From positions 1-64,000 of the forward strand of contig JABIWH010000027.1 in assembly GCA_018701215.1 (NCBI GenBank): DNA of 64,000 nucleotides, written 5' to 3'. This stretch comes from Rhodospirillaceae bacterium (GTDB lineage: Bacteria > Pseudomonadota > Alphaproteobacteria > GCA-2731375). Below the pieces are notes generated by a model. The model ran no database searches, was not told the DNA's origin, and worked only from the letters and a program-made list of their open reading frames with translations. Of the stretch, positions 34,431 through 43,099 are shown one piece after another (within the stretch, counting starts at the first letter, position 1; every line of letters begins with the position of its first letter). Position numbers and translations under genes: made by a program.

Positions 34431-35903
34431 ATGCCTTATTCCCATTCAACGGCGTCGATGGCGTTTCGCCAACTGGCGGGCGAGCATATGCAGGCGCCAC
34501 CGCCCACTTTGCCCTTGGGCGCGCGGGTTGACGAGGCCGTCGCCCTATTGGCCAGTGCCGCCTCGGCCAGCCTGGTTATCGTTGATGATGGCGGCATTCT
34601 CCGTGGCGTATTGACGGAACAGGACGTGGTGCGCCGGATCGCCTTCAAGGTCGCCGGCGACAGCCCCCTTGATGATATCATGAGCCAACCGGTGCGCGTG
34701 ATCCGGGATCAGGATCTGATGTTTCATGCCATCGCCCGCATGCGCCAGGCCGGCCTGCGCCATATGCCGGTGGTCAATGACCGCGATTGCCTGGTGGGTA
34801 TGCTGACCCTGGATGGCGCCCTGGCGCAAATCAACGGTCAGCTGGTGGCCCAGATCGAAAGCCTGACCCGCCCCGACACCCCCGGCGGCATGGCAGAAGT
34901 CCGTGCGGCGCAGTTGCAGGTGGCGGAACAATTGTTCGCCGACGAGGTGCCGACACCAGAAATTCAGGCCCTGGTCAGCCATATCAACAACGACGTCTAT
35001 CGCCGCATGACCCGCCATTGTATCGCGACCATGGCAGCGGAAGGTCTGGGCGAGCCGCCAAGGGAGTTCTGCCTGATCGTCATGGGTTCCGGCGGCAGAC
35101 AGGAAAGCTATCTGAATCCGGACCAGGACAACGGCCTGATTATCGCCGACTATCCCGATACGGAGCACGACCGCATCGACGGTTATTTCTCCGAACTGGC
35201 CGATCGCTTGACCAAGGCCATGGATGGGGCCGGCATGCCGCTGTGCAACGGCTATGTCATGGCGGTGAACCCGTTGTGGCGCAAGACAGCGCGGCAATGG
35301 CGGGCGCAAATGGACTATTGGCTGGGCCGGCGCAATCCCGCCGCCCTGCGTTTGGCGGATATCTTTTTTGATTTCCGCGGCGTTGCCGGCGAACGCCGCC
35401 TGGCCGCCGAGCTGCGGGATTATATTACGGACCGCATGCGGAACAATCGCGGTTTCATGCGGGAAATGTATTTACAAGACGAAGATTTTGGTGTCGCCCT
35501 GGGCCTCTTCAACCGCTTTATCGTGGAAAAAAATGACAAGGAACACCGGGGCGAATTGAACCTGAAGATCACCGGCACCCTGCCCCTGGTGGACGCTGTC
35601 CGCGCCCTGGCGCTGCTGCATGGCGTGGCCGAGACCGGCACCCTGGCCCGTATCGCTGGCCTGCTGGAACAAGGCGCTCTGGACCGGGACGAGGCAGATT
35701 ATTTACAGGGCGCCTTCGCGCACATCACCCATCTATTGCTGCGCCAGCAAATGGTGGACCAACGCGGCGGCAAGACGATCAGCAACTACGTCCACCCCGA
35801 CCGCCTGACCGACCGCGAGGATGATCGGCTGGTGGACGCCTTGAAAGCCATCCGCGACCTGCGCGACCGGCTGCGCAGCGATCTTGGCGGGGCATTATTC
35901 TAA
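34431..35903 (+). CDS. CBS-domain DUF294 nucleotidyltransferase-like protein
   Basis: A 490-residue protein with two CBS motifs in the N-terminal third (SLVIVDDGGILRGVLTEQDVVRRI, here split: VDDGGILRGVLTEQD about 45-60; MPVVNDRDCLVGMLT about 108-122). A DUF294 nucleotidyltransferase domain of the GlnD type follows (MGSGGRQESYLNPDQDNGLI, about 223-242, with paired aspartates), then a helical C-terminal DUF294_C domain. CBS pairs usually sense adenine nucleotides, so a nucleotide-sensing transferase is likely; the target is unknown. Such genes often sit next to a DnaQ-type exonuclease gene, and here the convergent neighbour carries such a domain, with 4 bases of overlap. Confidence 0.87.
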   Translation: MPYSHSTASMAFRQLAGEHMQAPPPTLPLGARVDEAVALLASAASASLVIVDDGGILRGVLTEQDVVRRIAFKVAGDSPLDDIMSQPVRVIRDQDLMFHAIARMRQAGLRHMPVVNDRDCLVGMLTLDGALAQINGQLVAQIESLTRPDTPGGMAEVRAAQLQVAEQLFADEVPTPEIQALVSHINNDVYRRMTRHCIATMAAEGLGEPPREFCLIVMGSGGRQESYLNPDQDNGLIIADYPDTEHDRIDGYFSELADRLTKAMDGAGMPLCNGYVMAVNPLWRKTARQWRAQMDYWLGRRNPAALRLADIFFDFRGVAGERRLAAELRDYITDRMRNNRGFMREMYLQDEDFGVALGLFNRFIVEKNDKEHRGELNLKITGTLPLVDAVRALALLHGVAETGTLARIAGLLEQGALDRDEADYLQGAFAHITHLLLRQQMVDQRGGKTISNYVHPDRLTDREDDRLVDALKAIRDLRDRLRSDLGGALF

Positions 35904-37408
35904 AACTGTTTTTGCAGACGGCGGAACCTACGCGCTTTATGGGATATGGCCTGCAGGTCGGCCACGGTTTTGGCTGCGTCGGCCTTGGCCAACAAGGCCA
36001 AAAATACTTCCGCCGTGGCCAGGCTATCGCCAAGTGCGGTGTGACGGTCGGCTTCCGGCAGGATAACGCCATGGCGTTCGACCAGGGCGTCCAAGCCGTG
36101 ATCATGGGCGCCTTTCTCCAACACCGCCGATAGCAGCAAGGTATCGAGAACCGTCTGCTCGAACACTGGCGCGCCCTCGGCCTGGGCCAGTTCGAGGAAT
36201 TTCATATCGAAAGCCGCGTTGTGGGCCACCAAGACCGCATCGCCGCAGAAATCGACAAAATCCTGGGCCACGGGGGCGATGCCACGGCTTTCGGCGATCT
36301 GAGCATCGGTGATACCGTGAAACGTGGTGGATAGCGGTGGAATATTCCGGCCCGGATTGACCAACTCGTTAAAGACCAGATCCCGCCGGACCACCCCGCC
36401 AACAATGCGTACGCCGGCGATTTGCACGATGCGGTCGCCGCCCGAGGGTTCCAGGCCGGTGGTTTCCGTATCGAAGACAACATATTCCAACCCATCCAGA
36501 GCCCGCTCGTCGCCCGGCCCGGGCGGGCTGCGCAGGCGGGCAAGAACCGCCGGGCCCAGCAGGGTCGGCGCCAGCACGCCAAGCATAACGATGGCGATGG
36601 CGGCGATTTCGAGAGCCTGGATCGTCTCACCCAGGAAAAACGCCGCCAAGGGTACGGACAGGGCCCCAATCAAAGGGGAGAATAAAGAAGTGCGGGCGAC
36701 GGGCAAATGACGAAGGGCGAAATTCAACAGTAAAAACGGCCCCGCGGTGGCGATGCCGCCCAGGTACAGCATCAGGATCAGCACATTGCTGTCCAGTTGC
36801 TCAAGAGGCGCGGCGGGCCCCTCGATAAACGTCAGGGCCAATAGACCAATGACCAGTGCCATGCTCATCTGCCAGGCCGTGGTCACCATGGGCCGGCCCT
36901 GGGCCTTGGCCACGTGACGGGCGGTCAGAGAACTGCCCACGGCACAGAGGATGCCGCAAACGACCAGCAAATCGCCAAACAAATCACCTTCACCGGCCGC
37001 ACGATTGGCCTGAACCAACAGTATGGCGCCGCCAAAGGCCACGATGGCGCCCAGGATCACGACCGGGTTGATCGCCTCCTTCAACACCAGGCGCCCGGCA
37101 ATGGGCATGATCAAAGGCATCAGGGCCCAGAACACCGAGGCGTTCACGGCGGAGGTATGAAACAACGCCCAGACCATCAGGATGGAGACCAGGCCCGGAT
37201 CAAGCATGCCCATCAACAACGGGCGGGCGGCCTGGCGCAAATGCACCGGCTGGCGGGTCAGCAGCACCATGGTCCACATCACGGTGGCGGCCAGGATGAA
37301 GCGTCCCGCCACCACCTCGCCGACGGCCATATGCAGGACCGCCGCTTTGCTGCCGACGATCGAGGATGACCACAGCAGCACCGCCATAAACATCGCCAGT
37401 ATCGGCAT
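35900..37408 (-). CDS. EamA-type permease fused to a DnaQ-like 3'-5' exonuclease domain
   Basis: A 502-residue open frame with two unrelated halves. Residues about 1-290 have ten hydrophobic helices in two EamA repeats (LWSSSIVGSKAAVLHM near the start; LNFALRHLPVARTSLFSPLIG in the second), typical of drug/metabolite transporters. After a short linker (LARLRSPPGPGDERAL) comes a DEDDh exonuclease: ExoI VVFDTETTGL (about 312-321), ExoII AHNAAFDMKFL and ExoIII HTALGDSLATAEVF. All catalytic residues are present. The ATG at 37408 has GGAG 6 bases upstream; the 27 codons before it are unlikely. The exonuclease is normally a separate or differently anchored protein near DUF294 genes. The frame is uninterrupted, so the fusion looks real unless a sequencing error joined two genes. 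Confidence 0.8.
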   Translation of the reverse strand: MPILAMFMAVLLWSSSIVGSKAAVLHMAVGEVVAGRFILAATVMWTMVLLTRQPVHLRQAARPLLMGMLDPGLVSILMVWALFHTSAVNASVFWALMPLIMPIAGRLVLKEAINPVVILGAIVAFGGAILLVQANRAAGEGDLFGDLLVVCGILCAVGSSLTARHVAKAQGRPMVTTAWQMSMALVIGLLALTFIEGPAAPLEQLDSNVLILMLYLGGIATAGPFLLLNFALRHLPVARTSLFSPLIGALSVPLAAFFLGETIQALEIAAIAIVMLGVLAPTLLGPAVLARLRSPPGPGDERALDGLEYVVFDTETTGLEPSGGDRIVQIAGVRIVGGVVRRDLVFNELVNPGRNIPPLSTTFHGITDAQIAESRGIAPVAQDFVDFCGDAVLVAHNAAFDMKFLELAQAEGAPVFEQTVLDTLLLSAVLEKGAHDHGLDALVERHGVILPEADRHTALGDSLATAEVFLALLAKADAAKTVADLQAISHKARRFRRLQKQF

Positions 37409-37536
37409 TGCACGCTCCAGGTAGCTTCGCTGAATTGAAGCATGGATTGAGGCATCTTGTCGCCCCATGGCACGCTGTCTAGGCGGCATCGGTCATTCGG
37501 ATTACTATGCCGCAAAATCAGTCAGGAGATTAGCCA

Positions 37537-38790
37537 ATGGCGGACGTCTATATCATCGGCAGCTATTCCACCCGGTTTCAGAAGTGGCCCGACAAGAGCT
37601 TCAAGGATCTGACGCGGGAAGCCTATTTGGGCGTGCTTGACGACAGCGGCCTGGACAATGGCGACGATATCGAGATCGCCTATTTTGGCAATTGCGGCCT
37701 GGGTACCTGGGGACAACCTTGTATTCGCGGCCAGGTCTGCTTCACCCCCCTGGTGCGCGAGGGCCTGTTCCCCGAGCGTGTGCCGACGGTGAATGTGGAA
37801 GATGCCTGCGCAACTTCCTCGGTCGCCATGAACGGTGCCTGGAAGGATATTCTTTCAGGCCAATCACATGTCGCCATCGCCATGGGCGTGGAAAAAACCT
37901 ATGTGCCCGACGATGCGGCGAAGACCATGGAATTGTTCGCGGGCGGTATCGATCAGCTGGACCCGGGCGAATGGCAGGCGCACTATTTGGAGCAGGGCGA
38001 AATCGCCGGTAAACCGTTCGAGACCGGGCCGGGGCGCACCGTCTTCATGGATACCTATGCCATGCAGGCGACCCATCATATGAAGAAATGGGGCACCACC
38101 CAGGAGCAGATCGCCGTCGGCGCGGCCAAGAACCACAACAACGGCTCTCTCAATCCCCTGGCGCAATATCAGTTTGAAATGTCCGTCGATGAAGTTCTGG
38201 CCGACCGCGAGGTCAGCCATCCCCTGACCCGCGCCATGTGCGCGCCCATCGGTGACGGTGCCGCCGCCGCCATTCTGTGTTCGGAGGACTATTTGCGTTA
38301 TCTGCCTTCCGAGGTGCAGGCACGCGCCGTCAAGGTCAAGGCCTCGGCCCTGTCGGGCGGTAAGTACCGCAGCCTGGACGAGCCGGGCCTGACCAAGATC
38401 GCAGCCGACAAGGCCTATGCCATAGCCGGCGTCGCGCCCGGCGATATCGATGTGGCGGAAGTACACGATGCCACCTCGTTCTGCGAGATCTATCAGGTCG
38501 AGATGATGGGCTTTTGCGAGATCGGCCAGGGCGGCAAATTCGTCGGTGACGGCCACACCATGCTGGACGGCAAGATCCCGGTAAACACCTCCGGCGGCCT
38601 GGTCTCCAAGGGCCATCCGGTAGGCGCCACGGGCCTGTCCATGATCCACGAGTTGACCGCGCAATTAAGGGGCGAGGCCGGTGCCCGCCAGGTTGACGGC
38701 GCCCGCCTGGCCCTAGCCGAAAACGGCGGCGGCGTCATGGGCATGGAAGAAGCCGCCGCCTGCATTACCATTCTGGAAAAGGACAGCTGA
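37537..38790 (+). CDS. Thiolase family protein (SCP2/acetyl-CoA acetyltransferase type)
   Basis: A 417-residue thiolase-fold enzyme. The nucleophile cysteine lies in VEDACATSSVAM (about 90). The C-terminal half has EVHDATSFCEIY and the GGLVSKGHPVGATG motif (about 350-363) with the active-site histidine. The classic second cysteine motif (CxGxG) is replaced by NGGGVMG, as in the SCP2-type group, where activity may be cleavage of unusual acyl-CoAs. It starts a probable operon with the SDR (2 bases after) and the FMN-dependent oxidase, fitting degradation of a 3-oxoacyl-CoA. Confidence 0.88.
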   Translation: MADVYIIGSYSTRFQKWPDKSFKDLTREAYLGVLDDSGLDNGDDIEIAYFGNCGLGTWGQPCIRGQVCFTPLVREGLFPERVPTVNVEDACATSSVAMNGAWKDILSGQSHVAIAMGVEKTYVPDDAAKTMELFAGGIDQLDPGEWQAHYLEQGEIAGKPFETGPGRTVFMDTYAMQATHHMKKWGTTQEQIAVGAAKNHNNGSLNPLAQYQFEMSVDEVLADREVSHPLTRAMCAPIGDGAAAAILCSEDYLRYLPSEVQARAVKVKASALSGGKYRSLDEPGLTKIAADKAYAIAGVAPGDIDVAEVHDATSFCEIYQVEMMGFCEIGQGGKFVGDGHTMLDGKIPVNTSGGLVSKGHPVGATGLSMIHELTAQLRGEAGARQVDGARLALAENGGGVMGMEEAAACITILEKDS

Positions 38791-38792
38791 GC

Positions 38793-39698
38793 ATGAGTAT
38801 CCGTTATGATGACCGGGTCGCCGTGGTCACCGGCGCCGGCAACGGTTTGGGCCGCAGACACGCGCTGTTTCTGGCCTCGCGCGGCGCATCGGTGGTGGTC
38901 AACGATATCGGCGGCGCCATCGACGGCACCGGCAGCGATGCGGGCCCGGCCCAGGCGGTGGTGGACGAGATTACCAACGCCGGCGGTACCGCCGTCGCCA
39001 ATACCGATGATATTTCCAGCGACGATGGCGCCAAGGCCTTGGTCGCCACGGCCAAGGATAATTGGGGCCGCTGCGATATCCTGATCAACAACGCCGGCAT
39101 CCTGCGCGATAAAAGCTTTCACAACATGAGCCACGATGATTTCGTGGCGGTCGTGAAGGTTCATATGCTGGGCACGGTCCGTGTCACCCACGAAGTCTGG
39201 CCGTTGATGCGGCAGAACCAATACGGCCGGGTCATCATGACGACGTCGGCTGCCGGTCTGTACGGCAATTTCGGGCAGGCTAATTATACCACCGCCAAGA
39301 TGGCGGTGATCGGCCTGATGAATACTCTGAAACAGGAGGGGCGGAAATACAACATCACCGTCAACACCCTGGCCCCCATCGCCGGCACCCGCATGGGCGG
39401 CACCATTTTTCCCGATGATGTCATGCCCTTGTTGCGGCCGGAACTGGTGACGCCCGCGGTGGCCTATCTGGTATCCGAACAATGTACCGATACGGGCCGT
39501 ATCATCGTTGCCGGCGCCGGCCATTTCGCCAATGTGGAAATGGTGGAAAGCAAAGGTGTCGATTTCCCCGCCGCCGATGACGTCAGCCCCGAAATGCTGG
39601 CGGAAGCCTGGGCCGGCATTACCGATATGTCAGGCGCCGAACCGTTCGCCGAGGCCATGGCGGCGGTACAACGCGTTTTTGCCAATTTGAATGCGTGA
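38793..39698 (+). CDS. SDR family oxidoreductase, MFE-2-like (3R)-hydroxyacyl-CoA dehydrogenase type
   Basis: A 301-residue short-chain dehydrogenase. The cofactor loop is VVTGAGNGLGRRHALF (about 10-25) followed by VVVNDIGGAIDG, an NNAG motif in ILINNAGILRDKSF, the serine in MTTSAAGLYGN and Tyr-x-x-x-Lys in NYTTAKMAV (about 167-171). The RDKSFHNM stretch and length match the dehydrogenase part of peroxisomal multifunctional enzyme type 2, so a 3-hydroxyacyl-CoA substrate is plausible. It begins 2 bases after the thiolase stop, consistent with consecutive beta-oxidation steps. Confidence 0.88.
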   Translation: MSIRYDDRVAVVTGAGNGLGRRHALFLASRGASVVVNDIGGAIDGTGSDAGPAQAVVDEITNAGGTAVANTDDISSDDGAKALVATAKDNWGRCDILINNAGILRDKSFHNMSHDDFVAVVKVHMLGTVRVTHEVWPLMRQNQYGRVIMTTSAAGLYGNFGQANYTTAKMAVIGLMNTLKQEGRKYNITVNTLAPIAGTRMGGTIFPDDVMPLLRPELVTPAVAYLVSEQCTDTGRIIVAGAGHFANVEMVESKGVDFPAADDVSPEMLAEAWAGITDMSGAEPFAEAMAAVQRVFANLNA

Positions 39699-39706
39699 GC
39701 AGATAG

Positions 39707-40873
39707 ATGGATAGCACGCCCAGCAAAGTCCTGGCCAAGTGCCACAACATTGACGACCTGCGCAGCCTGGCCCAACGCAAGGTACCGAAACTGTTGTTCG
39801 ATTTCATGGACGGTGGCGCCGAGGACGAGGTGGCACTGCGGCGCAGCCGCTCGGGCTTCGACCGCTATCAATTGGTGCCGCATAATTTTGTCGATGTCTC
39901 GAAGATCAACATCTCCACCGAGGTCATGGGCCGCAAGATCGACGCGCCCCTGATCGTCTCGCCCACCGGCCTGCCGAAGCTGTTCCATCACACGGGCGAG
40001 GAAAGCCTGGTGCCCGCCGCCGGCAAACACAACATCCCCTATACCCTGTCGTCGGCGTCCTCCACCTCGATCGAAGGCGTGGGCAATCTGTCCAGCGGGC
40101 CGAAATGGTTTCAGATCTATGTCTGGAAAGACCGCGCCATCGTTCGCGATTTTATCGAACGCTGCAAGGGTGCGGGCTTTTCCGCCCTATGCTTGACCAT
40201 TGACGTGCCCATCACCGGCAACCGGGAGCGCGATGTGCGCAACGGCCTGGCCATGCCCCTGAAAATGACCCCCACCATCGCCTTCGATATGCTGCGCAAG
40301 CCGGCCTGGCTCTATAATGCCCTGACCCATCCCCTGCCGACCCTGGCCAATCTGGTCGATCGGGTCGAAGGCGATACCTCCGCCGCCGATCTGTCCCGCT
40401 ATACCGAAGAGCAGCTGGACAAGGCGATCAGCTGGGATGACGCGGCGGAGATGAAGGAACAATGGGGCGGGCCGTTGGGCATCAAGGGCGTATTGCGGGC
40501 CGAGGACGCGGACCGCGCCGCCGAGATGGGTTTCGATAGTGTCATCGTCTCCAACCATGGCGGCCGGCAGCTTGATCATTCGCCCGCGCCTATTGATGTG
40601 CTGCCGGAAATCGCCGAGGCCGTGGATGGCCGTTGCCAGATTATCCTGGATGGCGGCGTGCGCCGGGGCACCGATGTCCTAAAGGCACTGTGCCTGGGCG
40701 CCACCGCCTGCATGGCCGGCCGGCCCTATCTGTTTGGCCTGGGCGCCGGCGGTCAGGCGGGCGTGGAGCGGGCCATGGAAATATTAAAGGGCGAAATCCA
40801 CCGCGATCTGATGATCCTCGGCTGTGCCGACGTAAAAGATCTGGGACCGCAGTTCCTGCGGCGAATAGACTGA
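39707..40873 (+). CDS. FMN-dependent alpha-hydroxyacid dehydrogenase/oxidase
   Basis: A 388-residue TIM-barrel flavoenzyme of the lactate dehydrogenase (LldD)/glycolate oxidase/mandelate dehydrogenase family, which oxidises L-2-hydroxy acids to 2-oxo acids. Family marks include FDFMDGGAEDEVAL (about 28-41), SPTGLPKLFHHTGEESLVPAAG, WFQIYVWKD, the catalytic histidine in VSNHGGRQLDHSPAP (about 282-296) and LDGGVRRGTDVLKAL. It lies 8 bases after the SDR gene. Its substrate may be lactate or an aromatic hydroxyacid; the product could feed the 2-oxo acid oxidoreductase encoded about 5 kb upstream. Confidence 0.9.
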   Translation: MDSTPSKVLAKCHNIDDLRSLAQRKVPKLLFDFMDGGAEDEVALRRSRSGFDRYQLVPHNFVDVSKINISTEVMGRKIDAPLIVSPTGLPKLFHHTGEESLVPAAGKHNIPYTLSSASSTSIEGVGNLSSGPKWFQIYVWKDRAIVRDFIERCKGAGFSALCLTIDVPITGNRERDVRNGLAMPLKMTPTIAFDMLRKPAWLYNALTHPLPTLANLVDRVEGDTSAADLSRYTEEQLDKAISWDDAAEMKEQWGGPLGIKGVLRAEDADRAAEMGFDSVIVSNHGGRQLDHSPAPIDVLPEIAEAVDGRCQIILDGGVRRGTDVLKALCLGATACMAGRPYLFGLGAGGQAGVERAMEILKGEIHRDLMILGCADVKDLGPQFLRRID

Positions 40874-40902
40874 CGGCCTAAACTTCATAGGGGGTAGTCA
40901 AT

Positions 40903-41643
40903 ATGGCAGATGAGCACGAAGACGTTTTCGAGCGTTCATTGAATGGCGAGCCAGTAGAGAGTTTACCCAGTGGCCTGGTGCCGGCGCGGAACGTTCTATT
41001 GGGTACGGAGGTGCGGCTTGAGCCGCTAGACCCAGGCGAACACTGCCGGGCCCTTTTCGAAGCATCCCACGGCAGCGCCGAGGCATTGGAGATCTGGACT
41101 TATCTACCTTTTGGTCCCTGGCCCGACATGGAACAGTTCGATGCCTGGCTGCGCGATTGCGCGGCGAGGCTTGACTATATTTGGTACGCCTTCCGGCTCA
41201 AGGCCACCGGAGAAGTTCGGGGCATGGCGGCCTTCATGGATATCCAACCAACTCAAGGTGTCATCGAAATTGGCGGTATCTGGTTCGCGCCCGAGATGCA
41301 GCGAACCCGCGCCGCGACGGAGGCGCTATTCCTGATGCTGGATCATGCCATGTCTGATCTGCACTATCGCCGCATGCAATGGCGCTGCAACGCGCTGAAC
41401 CAGAAATCACGCAATGCCGCGCGGCGGCTTGGCTTCAAGTACGAGGGTATTTTTTACAACCACCTGATATTCAAGGGCATGAACCGTGATACCGCCTGGT
41501 ATTCGATCCTGGACAATGATTGGCCCGCGGTGCGGGAAGCCATCGGGGCTTGGCTGCACGAAGGCAATTTCGATGCTGAAGGTGCAGCAAAAAGCTCTCT
41601 GACAGAGACCATGGCGGCCCGCGCCGTAGCGCCGCGAAATTGA
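40903..41643 (+). CDS. GNAT family N-acetyltransferase (RimJ/RimL type)
   Basis: A 246-residue acetyltransferase. It opens with a RimJ/RimL-like segment (GTEVRLEPLDPGEHCRALFEAS, about 33-54). The core contains GEVRGMAAFMDIQPTQGVIEIGGIWF and the end of the fold ALNQKSRNAARRLGFKYEGIF (about 166-186), which closes the acetyl-CoA site. The pyrophosphate-binding stretch is MQRTRAATEALFLML. The ribosome-binding site AGGGGG is 8 bases before the ATG. Members acetylate ribosomal proteins, antibiotics or small amines; the target here is unknown. Confidence 0.87.
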   Translation: MADEHEDVFERSLNGEPVESLPSGLVPARNVLLGTEVRLEPLDPGEHCRALFEASHGSAEALEIWTYLPFGPWPDMEQFDAWLRDCAARLDYIWYAFRLKATGEVRGMAAFMDIQPTQGVIEIGGIWFAPEMQRTRAATEALFLMLDHAMSDLHYRRMQWRCNALNQKSRNAARRLGFKYEGIFYNHLIFKGMNRDTAWYSILDNDWPAVREAIGAWLHEGNFDAEGAAKSSLTETMAARAVAPRN

Positions 41644-41652
41644 ATTGAAAAA

Positions 41653-41982
41653 TTACTGGCTGCGGGGATTTACGGCGCGGCAAGCATCAACATAAGCGGC
41701 GCCGAGGAAATCCGGCTCCTTGTAAAGGCCGTGCATCCAGGCCGATAGCAGGCAGAGCTCTTCCAGTTTCAGCACCTCGTTCAAAGTGCCATCGGGAAAA
41801 TTGATGGCGAAGGTACGGGCCACGGTATCAACGATTTCCTCGATGGTTTCTTCACCGATACCCAGATCCTGTTCCAGGACCGCGGTACGATTGAGAAGAC
41901 CTTCGTCGATGCCATATTCATCGCGGATGTGTTTCACGATCCAACGGAAAAGATGCATCCAGTTTTTGATATCATCGGACAT
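41653..41982 (-). CDS. Acyl-carrier-like/DUF1493-type hypothetical protein
   Basis: A 109-residue acidic, helical protein. The segment VLEQDLGIGEETIEEIVDTVARTFAI resembles the helices of acyl carrier proteins and of the DUF1493 family (seen in parts: LEQDLGIG about 36-43). The place where an ACP carries its Asp-Ser-Leu phosphopantetheine site shows no such serine, so it is not expected to be a working carrier. The ATG at 41982 has AGGAAA about 8 bases before it; the frame is open 14 codons further. It is convergent with the GNAT gene (9 bases apart). The family call is tentative. Confidence 0.6.
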   Translation of the reverse strand: MSDDIKNWMHLFRWIVKHIRDEYGIDEGLLNRTAVLEQDLGIGEETIEEIVDTVARTFAINFPDGTLNEVLKLEELCLLSAWMHGLYKEPDFLGAAYVDACRAVNPRSQ

Positions 41983-42086
41983 CGTGATTTCCTGCGCCCC
42001 TCTCGCAAGGATGAAATTATCCACGATTTTCCTAAGATTTAGTGTGGGGGAATACTAAACAGCGATTAAGGATAAAATGTACCGGC

Positions 42087-42953
42087 CTATCCTGAAACCC
42101 GTTCGGCAATTGCTAAAATTCGGTTCATCTCGCGCAGCACCGGCTTTTCAATCAATTTGCCGTCGACCACGACAAGGCCCGTATCCGCATCGGCAAAGGC
42201 CTGCAGAATGCGATTGGCGTGGGCCACCTGGGCATCGTCGGGGGTGAATACATTGTTCAGGATGGGAATCTGCTTGGGATGGATAGAGCCCTTGCCGGAG
42301 AAGCCCAGATCGCGGGCCAGGCTGGCCTCGTGCGCCATACCGTCGGGGTCTTCCAGATCCAGATAGGGCACATCGATGGCATCGATGCCCACGGAAGCGG
42401 CGGCGTGCGCGATGCGGGAGCGGGCATAGAGCAATGGCTCCCAGGCATTCTTGCAACGCAGCTCCGCCGCCATGTCGACGCCGCCGAAAAACAGCGCATC
42501 AATGCGCGGCGAGGCATGCGCGATGTCATAGGCCGCCTCCAAACCTTCGTTGGTTTCGATGATGATATGCAGGCGGGTGCCATGGCCCCGCTCGGTCAGC
42601 AGGTCATCCAGCCAGATCACTTCATCCGGGGTCTTCACCTTGGGCAGCATCAGGGCCGGGGGCGGGGTATCCGTCGCCAGGATCGCCTGCACGTCCGCTA
42701 GGCCGATTTCCGTGCGCAAGCAGTTGATGCGGACAATGCGCTCGACACCATCATCGGCCTGGGGCTCGGCAAACAGTGCCAGCCCCTTGGCCCGCGCCTC
42801 GGCCTTGTCCTTGGGCGCGATGCCGTCTTCCAGCTCGACACAGACAATATCGGTGCCGCAGGCCAGGGCTTTTGGAAACATGTCCGGCCGTAGGCCCGGC
42901 GAAAATATGAAACTGCGCCTTGGCCGCACCGCCCGCTCGGTCTGCTCACCCAT
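42087..42953 (-). CDS. HpcH/HpaI aldolase/CitE family protein
   Basis: A 288-residue TIM-barrel lyase of the citrate-lyase beta-subunit type. Visible marks are RSFIFSPGLRPDMFPKAL (about 13-30), VELEDGIAPKDKAEAR (metal-binding glutamate/aspartate), VRINCLRTEIG, LPKVKTPDEV, IETNEGL (glutamate) and FGGVDMAAEL, with SGKGSIHPKQI near the end. Standalone CitE proteins act on malyl-, methylmalyl- or citramalyl-CoA. citD and citF are absent, so citrate lyase is excluded. The ATG at 42953 has AGAGGAT in front. It is divergent from the flavoprotein gene at 43100. Confidence 0.87.
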   Translation of the reverse strand: MGEQTERAVRPRRSFIFSPGLRPDMFPKALACGTDIVCVELEDGIAPKDKAEARAKGLALFAEPQADDGVERIVRINCLRTEIGLADVQAILATDTPPPALMLPKVKTPDEVIWLDDLLTERGHGTRLHIIIETNEGLEAAYDIAHASPRIDALFFGGVDMAAELRCKNAWEPLLYARSRIAHAAASVGIDAIDVPYLDLEDPDGMAHEASLARDLGFSGKGSIHPKQIPILNNVFTPDDAQVAHANRILQAFADADTGLVVVDGKLIEKPVLREMNRILAIAERVSG

Positions 42954-43099
42954 CGCCTTATCCTCTTTCCAGTTATGCCGCGAACCATACGGCGTCATTT
43001 ATACGGCAGGTTATAGGAATATATTTCGGGTGTCCCAGCGTTTGTGGCCAGCCGATGAATGGTGCTAGCCTTGCCGGCAAAGGATGAAGGAGCGATGGC

